This document shows positions 26,959 through 36,976 of a stretch of 64,000 bases of DNA, piece by piece. The stretch is taken from contig NZ_PKUS01000002.1 in assembly GCF_002866825.1 (NCBI RefSeq), forward strand, positions 466,804 through 530,803, read 5' to 3'. The translations under genes and the position numbers were made by a program. The notes under the pieces were generated by a model. That model was not told the origin of the DNA and searched no databases. It saw only the letters and a program-made list of their open reading frames with translations. Positions within the stretch are counted from its first letter, which is position 1. Every line of letters begins with the position of its first letter. Source of the stretch: Pseudohalioglobus lutimaris. Lineage in GTDB: Bacteria > Pseudomonadota > Gammaproteobacteria > Pseudomonadales > Halieaceae.

Positions 26959-29900
26959 ATGAAAAAAGGATCACTAAGCTTAATCATCGCACTCGCGATC
27001 TTCTCAGCCCTCTCTTCCGCAGAGCCAGCTGACGATATCAGCGTGACCTTTCTCCACTCGCCATTATCAGAAGAACTAACTCAGCAAAGCGTACTCCAAA
27101 CCTTCCAAGATTCAACAGGGGCGCTTTGGTTCGTAACTCAAGAGGGACTGGGGAAATATACGGGAAAATACCTCAAGCACTATATACACTCGCCCACTGA
27201 TCCAGGAACGATATCGAGCAACATAGCAACAAGAATTGCAGAGGACAGCGACGGCAACTTATGGGTAGCCACGGCCGGTGGAGGGCTCAACCGCTATGAC
27301 AGACGACTTGAGAACTTCGAGCATTTTTCAGCCGATGTAAATAACCGCAACTCACCACTCTCCAACTACATTACGACTCTCTTTTATGATTCGACCGGCC
27401 ATTTATGGCTAGGCTATCGAAACGGATTCAGCATTTTCGACCCGGCAAATCTCGAATACAGGCACTACCAATCGGATACTGAGGACGAACTCCAAGTGGG
27501 TGATATCGTCGAGTTCAGTGAGACCGCTGATGGCACAATTTGGGCGATAACAAGTAATTCAGGGCTAGTAAAAATAGATATTCGCACTCTTGAGCCATCA
27601 AGAGTTCCGATCGGTATAGTCGACGAAACTGGAAGTAAAATACGACTAAAAAGGCTACTAGCTTCATCAATGCAGCTATGGATTGCAACAGCAGGTCACG
27701 GCGTACTTCTCTTTGACACTGAAACCAATGAAAAAGAACAGTTCGTTCATAAGGTAAACGATCGGTCTTCTCTTTCGTCTAACAATGTCGCCTCTATTTA
27801 TCAAGATAGCGATGGTCATGTATGGGTAGGCACCCACGAAGGCCTGAATTTACTTTTAGAGTCGACCAGGAGCTTCGCACGATACAACACAGATAGCTCC
27901 GGCCTGCCAGGTGATCTTATCCTAAGCATTTATCAGTCAAGAGAAGGGGTCTACTGGGTTGGTACGCACTATGGATTGAGTTCGGGAAGGCACACACAAT
28001 TTTCCAAGTTTGATATCACTAACAGCGGACTATCCAACGACTCAATCAACACCTTTAGCGAAACAAAGGATGGCAGCCTATGGGTCGGCACAGATGATGG
28101 GCTAAATCGCCTACGACCTGGAGAGGAGCACTTCGAATGGATAAATCAATACACTGACCCTGGAATATCTAGCAATGTTGTAATGAGCCTGCTCGCGGAT
28201 AACGATCATTTATGGGTTGGTACTTTTAACGCTGGCCTGAACCTACTCGACCTCAGCAACAACAGAGTAAAAACTTTCCGACATTCTGCTAGTGATCCCC
28301 GCTCGATTGGTGACGATGGAATAACTTCACTCTTAAAAACCTCCACAGGGGAAGTATTAGCAGGCACCTATGGTGGCGGGCTCAATCTATATGACGAGGC
28401 CAGCGACTCGTTCATCTCCTTCAAAAACGATCCTCTCGACCCACTAAGCATAAGCAACAACAATGTGCTTGCATTGCATGAAGACTCTTTGGGCTACGTG
28501 TGGGTTGGAACAGAATCAGGGCTTAACAAACTAGACCTCAAAAGACGAACATTTTCTCGAGTAACTGGTCCAGGAATCAAAACGGACACACTTAAAAGCA
28601 TCGTATGGGCGATTCATGAAGGTCTAGACGGAACACTTTGGCTTGGCAGCGCAGGTGGTGGCTTAACTGGCTGGCCAATTGAAGACAGAAAAAAACTGAA
28701 AGTCAACTTCCGGCAACTCTCAGAGTTTGTCACCTTGCCTAGCTCAAACATATATGGGATTCAAAATGATGACAGGGGAAATCTATGGCTGTCTCACAAT
28801 AGGGGCATATCAAGAGTAGACAATAAACTCGAAAGTGTCGTCCATTACGGCGCGCGCGACGGCCTACAGGGGCTAGAATTCAATATGGGTGCCTCTCTTA
28901 GGGCGAGAGATGGCATTCTGTATTTTGGGGGAATACGCGGGTACAACACAGTGGACCCTAGAAAAGCTGGAGGCGCTTCAGCGCCTCCACAAGTAAGCAT
29001 TCATTCAATTAAAATCATGAATGAGAAAATAATATTTGAAGAACCATACGATAGGTTAGATCACATCGAACTAGGCCACGAAGACAAAATGTTTTCAGTG
29101 GAGGTATTTGCAGCCAACTATACTGAACCCGAGTCACTTCAGTATGCCTACAAGCTAGAAGGAATAAACTCGGAGTGGGTGATATCAACCGACTCAAGAG
29201 TCGCATCATTCACCACCCTTCCACCTGGTCAATATGAATTAAAAATGGCCGCGGCAACGCCTGACGGTAGCTGGAACTGGGAGGCTATATCACTTCCAAT
29301 ATCTGTAGCACCGCCACCGTGGCTTAGCGGTTACGCGTACGCTCTTTATGCCTCCACCGCAGTAGCTATAATCATGATAATGATACGGCGGCAACGCAAG
29401 GAAACAGAACTGGCGTATCTCAGGCAAAAGGAGCTAGAACAAAAGGTTGAGGAACGAACCTCCGATTTAGAAATAGCTCGACAAACTGCAGAAAAAGCAA
29501 ACAAGGCCAAATCCGAGTTCCTTGCCACGATGAGTCACGAAATTCGGACACCTATGCATGGAATGATAGGAATGACTGAGCTCCTGCTGCATACCGACCT
29601 GGAATCGGAGCAGCGAAGATTTGCAGAGGCAGCGCACAGTAGTGGTGTTTCGCTTTTGTCCATTATCAATGACGTTCTTGATTTCTCAAAAATTGAGGCG
29701 TCTAAAGTCGAAGTCGAGAATGTGAGTTTCGATCTATTGGACCTTATAGATCAGGTTTGTTACCTCCAAAGCGAACCCGCTCACCGAAAGGAAATTGAGC
29801 TCGCTAATATTACCGCACCGGAAATAAAGTTTGAGACGATCGGAGATCCAAATAAGATTCGGCAGATCCTTATGAACCTAGTGAGCAATTCGATCAAGTT

Positions 29901-31410
29901 CACTCACCAGGGCGCAATTGTCGTGAAGATAAACTTGCTTGAGAAAGATGAAGAAGCGAGAAACTACAAGCTCGCATTGTCAGTAAAAGATAGCGGAATA
30001 GGAATGGACGAAGATACGCAAGAGCGAGTTTTTGACGCTTTCACCCAAGCAGATGCTAGCACTACTCGCCAGTACGGGGGGACAGGCCTTGGCCTATCTA
30101 TATCAAAAAAATTCATTGAAATGATGGGCGGCACCCTTTCTGTAGAATCCGAAGTCGACAAAGGGACAACTATCACCGTAGAACTAGACTTGCCTATTGG
30201 AGAAACCCGCTTATCGACAAGAGCAATAAAAAACGGATCGGCAATCGTTCTCTCCGACAGCTCACTTCACTCTGAAATGCTCACATCCCATTTAACCAGA
30301 GCCGGTTTCGAGTGCGAGGTAAGCAATGATATTGGAAGAGCTCGGTCCAACGCAGACCTGATCGTGGTCAACGGAGCTTGGCTGCGAACTCAGCCCTTCA
30401 TACAAGAAAAGATGAACCAACTAAAATCAAAACCAGGCCTGATAGTTGATAGCTTGCCCAGCAATAGTTCGAATGAATGCCCCGATCATTGGAGGAAAAT
30501 TGTTTCACCACTCTCTCTGAACGAGCTATTGGAAAACATTAACGAGACTCCTGGATCAAAACTTGTCCACATCGAAAAAACAAAAAAACGAGAAGATTCT
30601 CCAAAGTTTCACGCCAGCGTTTTGGTCGCAGAGGATGTAGAAGTAAATCAGAGAATTGCCAGAGAGATGCTGCAGATGCTGGGCTGCGAAATAACGATAG
30701 CATCGGACGGGCTTGAAGCAGTGGGACTATTCAGAAAAAATAAATTCGATATAGTATTAATGGATTGCCAGATGCCCAGAATGGATGGTTTTGAGGCAAC
30801 CAGAGCTATTCGCGCCTACGAATCACAGGCACGCAAGCAAAGGACACCGATTATTGCTCTAACTGCAGGCACATCCAAGCATGATGCAGACAGATGTAGA
30901 TCGGCAGGAATGGACGATTTTTTCTCCAAACCTTTTGGACTTACTGATATCGTGTCGGCCTTGGAGAAAAACCTCCCCCAAAGGGTGGCTGCTTCCCCAA
31001 AAGATGCAACCTCTAGCGACAGCTCGCAAGAAATAATCGGAGATGATGCAATTATAGTTATCAACCAATCTGCTATAAGTAATATTCAAGAGGTAGAAAG
31101 CCAAACAGGGAACCCCTTACTACCTCAAATATTCTTAGGCTACGAAGAGCAGTTCAACACCAAATTGCTTGAACTGAAAGACGACATCAGTCGAAAAGAC
31201 TCTCAAGCTTCGTTTAAAAGCGCTCACGCTATAAAGTCCATGAGCGCTAATATCGGCGCGGAAAGAGTTAAAAAAATAGCAGAGAAGATGGAGCGCTTTG
31301 GCCGTTTGGGGGATGTAGATTCAATATACGGCATGTTCTCAGAACTGGAACTTGCGAAGGAAGAGTTTTCACAAGAAATGCAACGCGTAGAGTTAAAGAA
31401 GTACAGTTAG
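26959..31410 (+). CDS. Hybrid sensor histidine kinase with periplasmic beta-propeller, Y_Y_Y, HisKA, HATPase, REC and Hpt domains
   Basis: A 1483-residue protein. A signal peptide (about 1-22) precedes many Reg_prop blades of the form [19 protein letters not shown] through about residue 660. A Y_Y_Y domain ([22 protein letters not shown]), a transmembrane helix near residue 795 and a coiled coil follow. The kinase core has His860 in MSHEIRTP and N-box and G-box motifs ([26 protein letters not shown]). Then come a receiver with Asp1269 ([12 protein letters not shown]) and an Hpt with His1423 ([13 protein letters not shown]). The layout resembles Bacteroidetes hybrid two-component sensors but without a DNA-binding output. 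The gene is clearly more AT-rich than its neighbours and rich in AGA and ATA codons, suggesting transfer. Phosphate probably leaves through Hpt to a separate regulator. Confidence 0.93.
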   Translation: MKKGSLSLIIALAIFSALSSAEPADDISVTFLHSPLSEELTQQSVLQTFQDSTGALWFVTQEGLGKYTGKYLKHYIHSPTDPGTISSNIATRIAEDSDGNLWVATAGGGLNRYDRRLENFEHFSADVNNRNSPLSNYITTLFYDSTGHLWLGYRNGFSIFDPANLEYRHYQSDTEDELQVGDIVEFSETADGTIWAITSNSGLVKIDIRTLEPSRVPIGIVDETGSKIRLKRLLASSMQLWIATAGHGVLLFDTETNEKEQFVHKVNDRSSLSSNNVASIYQDSDGHVWVGTHEGLNLLLESTRSFARYNTDSSGLPGDLILSIYQSREGVYWVGTHYGLSSGRHTQFSKFDITNSGLSNDSINTFSETKDGSLWVGTDDGLNRLRPGEEHFEWINQYTDPGISSNVVMSLLADNDHLWVGTFNAGLNLLDLSNNRVKTFRHSASDPRSIGDDGITSLLKTSTGEVLAGTYGGGLNLYDEASDSFISFKNDPLDPLSISNNNVLALHEDSLGYVWVGTESGLNKLDLKRRTFSRVTGPGIKTDTLKSIVWAIHEGLDGTLWLGSAGGGLTGWPIEDRKKLKVNFRQLSEFVTLPSSNIYGIQNDDRGNLWLSHNRGISRVDNKLESVVHYGARDGLQGLEFNMGASLRARDGILYFGGIRGYNTVDPRKAGGASAPPQVSIHSIKIMNEKIIFEEPYDRLDHIELGHEDKMFSVEVFAANYTEPESLQYAYKLEGINSEWVISTDSRVASFTTLPPGQYELKMAAATPDGSWNWEAISLPISVAPPPWLSGYAYALYASTAVAIIMIMIRRQRKETELAYLRQKELEQKVEERTSDLEIARQTAEKANKAKSEFLATMSHEIRTPMHGMIGMTELLLHTDLESEQRRFAEAAHSSGVSLLSIINDVLDFSKIEASKVEVENVSFDLLDLIDQVCYLQSEPAHRKEIELANITAPEIKFETIGDPNKIRQILMNLVSNSIKFTHQGAIVVKINLLEKDEEARNYKLALSVKDSGIGMDEDTQERVFDAFTQADASTTRQYGGTGLGLSISKKFIEMMGGTLSVESEVDKGTTITVELDLPIGETRLSTRAIKNGSAIVLSDSSLHSEMLTSHLTRAGFECEVSNDIGRARSNADLIVVNGAWLRTQPFIQEKMNQLKSKPGLIVDSLPSNSSNECPDHWRKIVSPLSLNELLENINETPGSKLVHIEKTKKREDSPKFHASVLVAEDVEVNQRIAREMLQMLGCEITIASDGLEAVGLFRKNKFDIVLMDCQMPRMDGFEATRAIRAYESQARKQRTPIIALTAGTSKHDADRCRSAGMDDFFSKPFGLTDIVSALEKNLPQRVAASPKDATSSDSSQEIIGDDAIIVINQSAISNIQEVESQTGNPLLPQIFLGYEEQFNTKLLELKDDISRKDSQASFKSAHAIKSMSANIGAERVKKIAEKMERFGRLGDVDSIYGMFSELELAKEEFSQEMQRVELKKYS

Positions 31411-31431
31411 TGCGCGTGTTTTTAGTTCAAC

Positions 31432-34400
31432 GTGACTAGAGTCTTTGTAAGGCCATATTATGCTGGTTTTTCAGGCATTGTTCTTCAGCTCCTTTTTCTC
31501 ATTTCGACAAACTGGGCGTTTGCAGGAAGTTCGCTGAAGCTGTTCCCATCCCCTATCTCATACGAGATAGCTGCGCCGGTCATAACAGAAATTTTTCAAG
31601 ATAGCGCGGGCCACCTATGGGTTGGCACTCAAACAGGCCTCTATCGATTTCAGGGAAAGAATTTCGAAGTATTTTCATCAACTAGCGAAGGGGGTTTTAA
31701 ACTGCCTGTCTCTGACATTCGGGGGGTGTTTGAGTCTTCATCTAAAACCTTGTACATAGCTACTTACGGTGCAGGCCTACTCGAGTGGAATCCACTATCG
31801 CTGCAATTTGAACAACTCTTTACCTCAAATAGCAATGAGCCAAAGCATGAGCATATTGTTGGCTCTTTTGCAGATTCTCAGGGAACGGTGTGGCTTGCAA
31901 CAACGCTAGGTCTAAAAGCAATCACTTTGCCATCTGGTGAGGACCTGGACTGGCTAGAGAGAAGCACATCCCTAAACCCAGTTGAACCAACTTCTAAGTT
32001 TGTAGAACTCACACCAGGCGTTCTGATCATCACTTCTGGAAGCAAAATTTTCAGTATTGACGTCAACTCAGAGTCCGTCACGCTTCTTTCAAATTCATCA
32101 AAGTACAAAACTATAACCGCGATAGCCAAGTATTCTGACACCGAGATTTTGGCGGGCGCGGATGATGGAGCCCTGTACTTGTTTGATGTCGGCAAAAAAC
32201 AGTTAAGCGAACCACATACGGCGCTGTATAGCATGAAATCGCCGATTACAGCCTTGGCTACCTTCGAGTCTCGCATCTGGGTTGGGACAACGACGGGTCT
32301 TTTCTCGTTCAGCGAAGACATGGAGAGCCCTCTCGCTCACTACTCAAAAGACTCATCACTTTCACATAATCATGTGACAACTTTCGCCGAGGTAGGCGAA
32401 GAGCTTTTTGTCGGAACCTATGAGGGCCTAAATCAGATCGGTATAACGTCCTTTGAGAATAAATATTTTTCAAACAGTGGAGTTTACGACGATGTAATGA
32501 GCTTTGAAGTAGATACAAATGGGAATCTATGGGTTGGAACCTTTGGAGGGCTATTCGTTTCCACTCAGGAGGAACCCGGCCACCAGAGTGTAGCCACATC
32601 TTTTCCAAATTCCGTCTCAAAAGACAATCGGATCATGACGCTAGAAGCGGCTGAAAACAAACTTTGGATAGGAACCTGGAGTGATGGAGTCCGATTCCTT
32701 GATCTGCGCTCTGGGAACATTCTACCTGATACCATTCCTCAACTTAAAGACAGCTCCATAACCAAGATACTGGCAACGGAGGGCGACGGTGTTTGGGTAG
32801 CGACTTTCGATAAAGGCTTATGGAGAATAGAAACCGATTCAATCGAAAATTTCTCAGCGTTTGATAGGCTATCTGTAACGGGGCTTGCTTACAGCGAAGA
32901 TAGAAAGCTTTTAGCCTTCACTGAGAGCGATATTTACGCGTTCGATCGACACCAAGATTCTTTTGATAAGCTGTCTATCGACTTTCCAGTAAAAATGGGT
33001 CGCGTTACCCTTTTCACCACGACTATTGTGGACCAAGAAACGCTCATAGTTGGCACAAAGGATCATGGAGCACTTTTACTGGAAAGGTCAGCTGATGGGT
33101 CGCACTACACAGCATCAAAGTTTGGAATGAATAAAGGTATACCAAATATTTCGGTATACGCGTTAGTGGAGGACGAATCGGGCGATTTCTGGGCTTCAAC
33201 TAACAACGGCGTTTTCCGATTGGACCGCACTGGAAGAGTTCTACAACGTTACGGTGAATCCCAGGGCCTTCATGGTTTAAACTTTAATTTTGGTGCGCAC
33301 TATTACTCAGACAGTGGTGTTATCTACCTCGGGGGGACAAAGGGCTACACTTCTTTCGACCCTAGGCATGTTTTCCTAGATCGGGAACAGCCTGAAATTC
33401 TGATATCCAGCCTTCAGGTTGATAAGGCCTCGCCCATTAGTTTCGAGCAACTGAGAGCTTTGAGTGTTATTGATCTGGCATACGACAGTATGGCTGTTAC
33501 CTTTACTATCAATGTCTTGGACTACAAAGACCCCTTTCACAATCAGTTTGCATACAAACTCCAAGGCTTCGACCCAGAATGGATCGACAACGGCACCAAC
33601 AATAAGGCCACCTACACCAGCCTGCCAGCAGGCGACTATACCTTCATGGCCAAGGGTGCGAATGCAGCCGGTGTTTGGAACGAGGAAGGGGTTTCTTTGC
33701 GGGTCAGGGTGCTGCCTCCATGGTGGCTAACCCAGTGGGCTTATGCCTTCTATGTCCTTTGTGCGCTGTGCATCGTATGGAGCGTGATGCGTTTGTATCG
33801 TGCTCAACTGTTGCGGCAGGAAGCTGAGCGCAGGGCCGATGAGATGCATGCGCTGGCGGATGCGATTCGGGACGAACTGCAAGAAAGTCAGGAATTGCAG
33901 GACGGGCTGGTTCACTCGGCTTACCGCCACAACGTCGAGACGATAGCACTGATCAAGCAGCTTACCGCGGTGACCGGCAAGTCGTCCGGTGATGAGCACC
34001 TGCCCGGTGACCTCGCTGCCATGGAGGTACTGCAGAAGAGTTACTATTTCCAGAACGCTGAACTCACGGTGAACCTCCATGAATACGTAGATGGCCTATG
34101 CAACCTGCTGCTGCCGCGCGCAGCGGTGGACCCCGCTACAATCACCACGATTAACCTGGCAACTTCGTCGCTTATACCGGTGCAGATTGCCACGCCCCTG
34201 GCGATCATTCTGTACGAGTTGTTGGATAACGCAATGCAGCACGGTTTCCCGGAAACATCGCCAGCCAATTTCATCCAGGTCTCAGCGGAAATCAAGCCAT
34301 CAATCTCCCAGGCACCCGATGTACTCACCATTACAGTCCAGGACGATGGCGTCGGTCTTTCTCCCGGGCTGATAGTGCAGAGCGCACGCTCCCACGGTTT

Positions 34401-34509
34401 CATGGTCGTTAACGCACTCACCCAGCGCCTGAATGGCAACATTGATGTCGAACTGGGCAAGGGCACCACAATTTCTGTGAGCCTGCCGCTGGCTGAGGAG
34501 ACTGCCTGA
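31432..34509 (+). CDS. Beta-propeller sensor histidine kinase with HisKA_2-like core, composition mosaic
   Basis: A 1025-residue protein starting at GTG (31432), 21 bases after the hybrid kinase. It has a signal peptide (about 1-32, ending NWAFAG), propeller blades such as DSAGHLWVGTQTGLYRF to about residue 640, a Y_Y_Y domain (YKLQGFDPEW, TYTSLPAGDYTF), a transmembrane helix near 770 and a coiled coil. The kinase core is of the HisKA_2/HWE sort: His828 in VHSAYRHNVETI, N-box ELLDNAMQHGFPE, then DDGVGL and a short end. There is no receiver. The gene is AT-rich up to about 33,550 (residue about 709) and GC-rich after it, with the switch falling in the conserved Y_Y_Y motif. This looks like recombination between a transferred gene and a resident one. 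Confidence 0.9.
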   Translation: MTRVFVRPYYAGFSGIVLQLLFLISTNWAFAGSSLKLFPSPISYEIAAPVITEIFQDSAGHLWVGTQTGLYRFQGKNFEVFSSTSEGGFKLPVSDIRGVFESSSKTLYIATYGAGLLEWNPLSLQFEQLFTSNSNEPKHEHIVGSFADSQGTVWLATTLGLKAITLPSGEDLDWLERSTSLNPVEPTSKFVELTPGVLIITSGSKIFSIDVNSESVTLLSNSSKYKTITAIAKYSDTEILAGADDGALYLFDVGKKQLSEPHTALYSMKSPITALATFESRIWVGTTTGLFSFSEDMESPLAHYSKDSSLSHNHVTTFAEVGEELFVGTYEGLNQIGITSFENKYFSNSGVYDDVMSFEVDTNGNLWVGTFGGLFVSTQEEPGHQSVATSFPNSVSKDNRIMTLEAAENKLWIGTWSDGVRFLDLRSGNILPDTIPQLKDSSITKILATEGDGVWVATFDKGLWRIETDSIENFSAFDRLSVTGLAYSEDRKLLAFTESDIYAFDRHQDSFDKLSIDFPVKMGRVTLFTTTIVDQETLIVGTKDHGALLLERSADGSHYTASKFGMNKGIPNISVYALVEDESGDFWASTNNGVFRLDRTGRVLQRYGESQGLHGLNFNFGAHYYSDSGVIYLGGTKGYTSFDPRHVFLDREQPEILISSLQVDKASPISFEQLRALSVIDLAYDSMAVTFTINVLDYKDPFHNQFAYKLQGFDPEWIDNGTNNKATYTSLPAGDYTFMAKGANAAGVWNEEGVSLRVRVLPPWWLTQWAYAFYVLCALCIVWSVMRLYRAQLLRQEAERRADEMHALADAIRDELQESQELQDGLVHSAYRHNVETIALIKQLTAVTGKSSGDEHLPGDLAAMEVLQKSYYFQNAELTVNLHEYVDGLCNLLLPRAAVDPATITTINLATSSLIPVQIATPLAIILYELLDNAMQHGFPETSPANFIQVSAEIKPSISQAPDVLTITVQDDGVGLSPGLIVQSARSHGFMVVNALTQRLNGNIDVELGKGTTISVSLPLAEETA

Positions 34510-34604
34510 AGCACCACCGTATGGCAGAGAACGTTGCCTCTGGCCGCAGGTGTTACTACTATAAGGCCGTTATCCGAGCGCAAGAGAGAAAGGGACAATC
34601 CAAG

Positions 34605-35501
34605 ATGATGCCAAGAAAGCGTCTTCACTGCTTTGGAAGTTCCTGCCAGCTAACGGTCAGTGCTACTCCCGGTGAGGCAGCGCGCCTCTTTGATCTCGCG
34701 CTTACCGAACTCTCACGAATAGAGGCCAAGTTCAGTGTCTATGACGCTGGCAGCGTGATCAGCCGGGTCAATCAGGCAGCGGGGACAGGCTCTTCAACTG
34801 AACTCGACAGCGAAGCCAGAAGCCTGTTCGACTTCGTGGCGGCCCTCTGGAAAGAAAGCAACCACCTCTTCGACCCCACCACCAGGCTGCTGCAGGACTG
34901 CTACGACGACAATGGCAGGCTCAAGGCCACGGAACAACAAATCAAGGCAATGGTCAGCCTGGTGGGCTGGAACAAGCTCCAACTGGACAGCGACGGCGCC
35001 TACCTGCCCGAGAAGGGCATGCTGATCGACCTCAACAGTTGCATACGCCCCTACGCGCTGGACACCGTGCGTAAGCGGCTAGTGAAGGAAGGTGTTGAGC
35101 ATGCGCTACTGGAGCTGGATCACGACGCGGTCACCATTGGCAAGCAGGCGGATGGTGCTAACTGGCTGCTCGGCTTACGGCATCCCCACGGCCGTCGCAC
35201 GGCCATCAACCGGGTAAAGCTCAACAACCGTGGCTTTGCCATGCGCGGCGACTTTGAGCGCCGGATTACCTTTGATGGAGAGAGCTTTGGTCGCGGCCTG
35301 AGCCCTGTGGACGGTTTTCCTGTACCCGGGATGCTCAGTGTTTCGGTGATCGCCGACACCTGCCTCAACGCCTGCAGTGCGGCGAGCATCGCTCGCCTGA
35401 AAACGGAGCAGGCGGCTGTCAACTGGCTGGACCGCCTGGGCCTGCCCTGGATGGCAATAGACCGGCAGCTGAAATGTCATGGCCCGCTGGCCCCTAAATA
35501 G
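34605..35501 (+). CDS. Highly divergent ApbE-like (FAD:protein FMN transferase family) protein
   Basis: A 298-residue protein from the ATG at 34605, with AAGGGA upstream. The fold markers of ApbE are recognisable: LTELSRIEAKFSVYDAGSVISRVNQ, the substrate loop NHLFDPTTRLLQ, and a late VSVIADTCLNACSAASI. The usual FAD/Mg motifs have decayed, however. The normal DLGGIAKGYAVD is DLNSCIRPYALD, the usual His-Pro-Arg-Thr-Gly region reads GRGLSPVDGFPV, and the metal-binding ADALAT-like element reads NACSAAS. No signal peptide is obvious, unlike exported ApbE. It follows the second kinase by 95 bases on the same strand. It may have lost FMN transfer and act as a binding or scaffold protein. Confidence 0.75.
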   Translation: MMPRKRLHCFGSSCQLTVSATPGEAARLFDLALTELSRIEAKFSVYDAGSVISRVNQAAGTGSSTELDSEARSLFDFVAALWKESNHLFDPTTRLLQDCYDDNGRLKATEQQIKAMVSLVGWNKLQLDSDGAYLPEKGMLIDLNSCIRPYALDTVRKRLVKEGVEHALLELDHDAVTIGKQADGANWLLGLRHPHGRRTAINRVKLNNRGFAMRGDFERRITFDGESFGRGLSPVDGFPVPGMLSVSVIADTCLNACSAASIARLKTEQAAVNWLDRLGLPWMAIDRQLKCHGPLAPK

Positions 35502-35507
35502 CGGATA

Positions 35508-36266
35508 CTAGACGCCTTTAAATAACGGTCTTCTCTTCTCGCGCTGGGCACTGAACCCTTCCTGCAAATCCTCCGATGCCAGGCACAGTTCAGACAGCTT
35601 ACCCGCTGCCTCCATGTCTATCCCGCCGGCAGCGGCCTGCTGCAGTAACGTTTTCATGGAGCGCACTGCCAGTGGAGCCAACCCGGCAATGTGCTGCGCG
35701 AGGTCGTGGGTAGTCTTCTCGCGTTGCGCAGGGAGCACCAGGTGATCGAGAAAACCGATCTCCAGCATTGCCTCGGCATCAAATGTCTCTGAGGCTACAA
35801 GAATACGCTTTGCCAGGTTTACCCCCAGGCGCTCAACAAAACGGTTGATACCCCGCAGTGGATAACACAGCCCTATGGCCGCAGCGGGGACTCGCATACG
35901 GCTGCCCTCAACACCCACACGGAAGTCACAGGACAGTGCCAATTCCACGCCGCCGCCGAATACATTGCCGTTGAGTGAGGCAATGGTGGGTATCGGCAGC
36001 TCGGCTAACTGGTCAGTGGTGGCCTGGAAGCAATCACCGCTGATCTTGCCTGCCCCCAACTCGCCCAGGGAGGCGCCTGCACAGAAGGTTTTCTCGCCGG
36101 CACCGGTCACTACCAGCACCCTGACATTGGCATCCTCACGTACCTTGCCGAGATGGGCCTGTATCGCTTCCAGCTCACCCTGGCCAAGTGAGTTGTGACG
36201 GGCCGGATTATTCAGCGTCAGCAAGCCAACGTGGCCAGCCTGCTCGTACAGAATCGTTTCGCTCAT
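35508..36266 (-). CDS. Enoyl-CoA hydratase/isomerase family protein
   Basis: A 252-residue crotonase-fold protein. Motifs are LTLNNPARHNSLG, the oxyanion-hole segments KTFCAGASLGEL and NGNVFGGGVELALSCDFRV, and GLCYPLRGINRFVERLG in place of the usual Glu-rich active-site strand. The catalytic glutamates of true hydratases are not clear, so an isomerase or other crotonase reaction is possible. Single gene, convergent with the ApbE-like gene (7-base gap) and divergent from tag. Confidence 0.85.
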   Translation of the reverse strand: MSETILYEQAGHVGLLTLNNPARHNSLGQGELEAIQAHLGKVREDANVRVLVVTGAGEKTFCAGASLGELGAGKISGDCFQATTDQLAELPIPTIASLNGNVFGGGVELALSCDFRVGVEGSRMRVPAAAIGLCYPLRGINRFVERLGVNLAKRILVASETFDAEAMLEIGFLDHLVLPAQREKTTHDLAQHIAGLAPLAVRSMKTLLQQAAAGGIDMEAAGKLSELCLASEDLQEGFSAQREKRRPLFKGV

Positions 36267-36394
36267 GAGATTTCCTGACTATAGAATCGGCCAGAGTTTG
36301 GCACAGCACACTGTGGTGTTCCAGTCGCCTGGCTGCGCTGGACAGGTTTCGGCGCCCGGCCCATACTCGGTGTTCACCAAACAGGGGCGGAAAT

Positions 36395-36976
36395 TTGTCA
36401 AAGCGTTGCACATGGTGTGGGGATAACCCTCTCTACGTCAGTTACCACGATGAAGAGTGGGGAGTACCGGTGCGCGACGATCAGACGCTGTTTGAGTTTA
36501 TCACTCTCGAAGGCGCGCAGGCCGGGCTCTCCTGGATCACCGTGCTCAAGAAACGGGAAGCGTACCGCAAGGCATTCGACGGTTTTGACGCCCGGAAGAT
36601 AGCCCGCTATAGCGACAAAAAGCTGGATAAACTGCTACTGAACCCCGGCATCATCCGCAACCGGCTGAAAGTATATGGGGCTCGTAAGAACGCGCGGGCC
36701 TTTCTGGAAGTCCAGGCCGACAAGGGCAGCTTCGCTGACTACATCTGGGATTTCGTGGATGGGGTGCCGATACAGAACCGGTGGAAGAGCATGGCAGAGG
36801 TGCCCGCCACCACCCCTATCTCTGACGCACTGAGCAAGGACCTGAAGCGGCGCGGCTTCACCTTTGTAGGATCCACCATAATGTACGCGCACATGCAGGC
36901 CACCGGCATGGTCAATGATCATACCGTCGACTGTTTCCGCCACAGGGAATGCAGGGCCATGGCCGATAAAACATGA
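36395..36976 (+). CDS. tag: DNA-3-methyladenine glycosylase I
   Basis: A 193-residue protein, the usual length. It begins SKRCTWCGDNPLYVSYHDEEWG, has LEGAQAGLSWITVLKKRE, and ends with NDHTVDCFRHREC. The Cys and His residues of the zinc snap (N-terminal Cys and His, C-terminal His and Cys) are present. It removes 3-methyladenine from alkylated DNA. Translation starts at TTG (36395), preceded by AGGGGCGG; no ATG or GTG start would keep the conserved N-terminus. Its stop overlaps the MATE start by four bases. Confidence 0.95.
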   Translation: MSKRCTWCGDNPLYVSYHDEEWGVPVRDDQTLFEFITLEGAQAGLSWITVLKKREAYRKAFDGFDARKIARYSDKKLDKLLLNPGIIRNRLKVYGARKNARAFLEVQADKGSFADYIWDFVDGVPIQNRWKSMAEVPATTPISDALSKDLKRRGFTFVGSTIMYAHMQATGMVNDHTVDCFRHRECRAMADKT

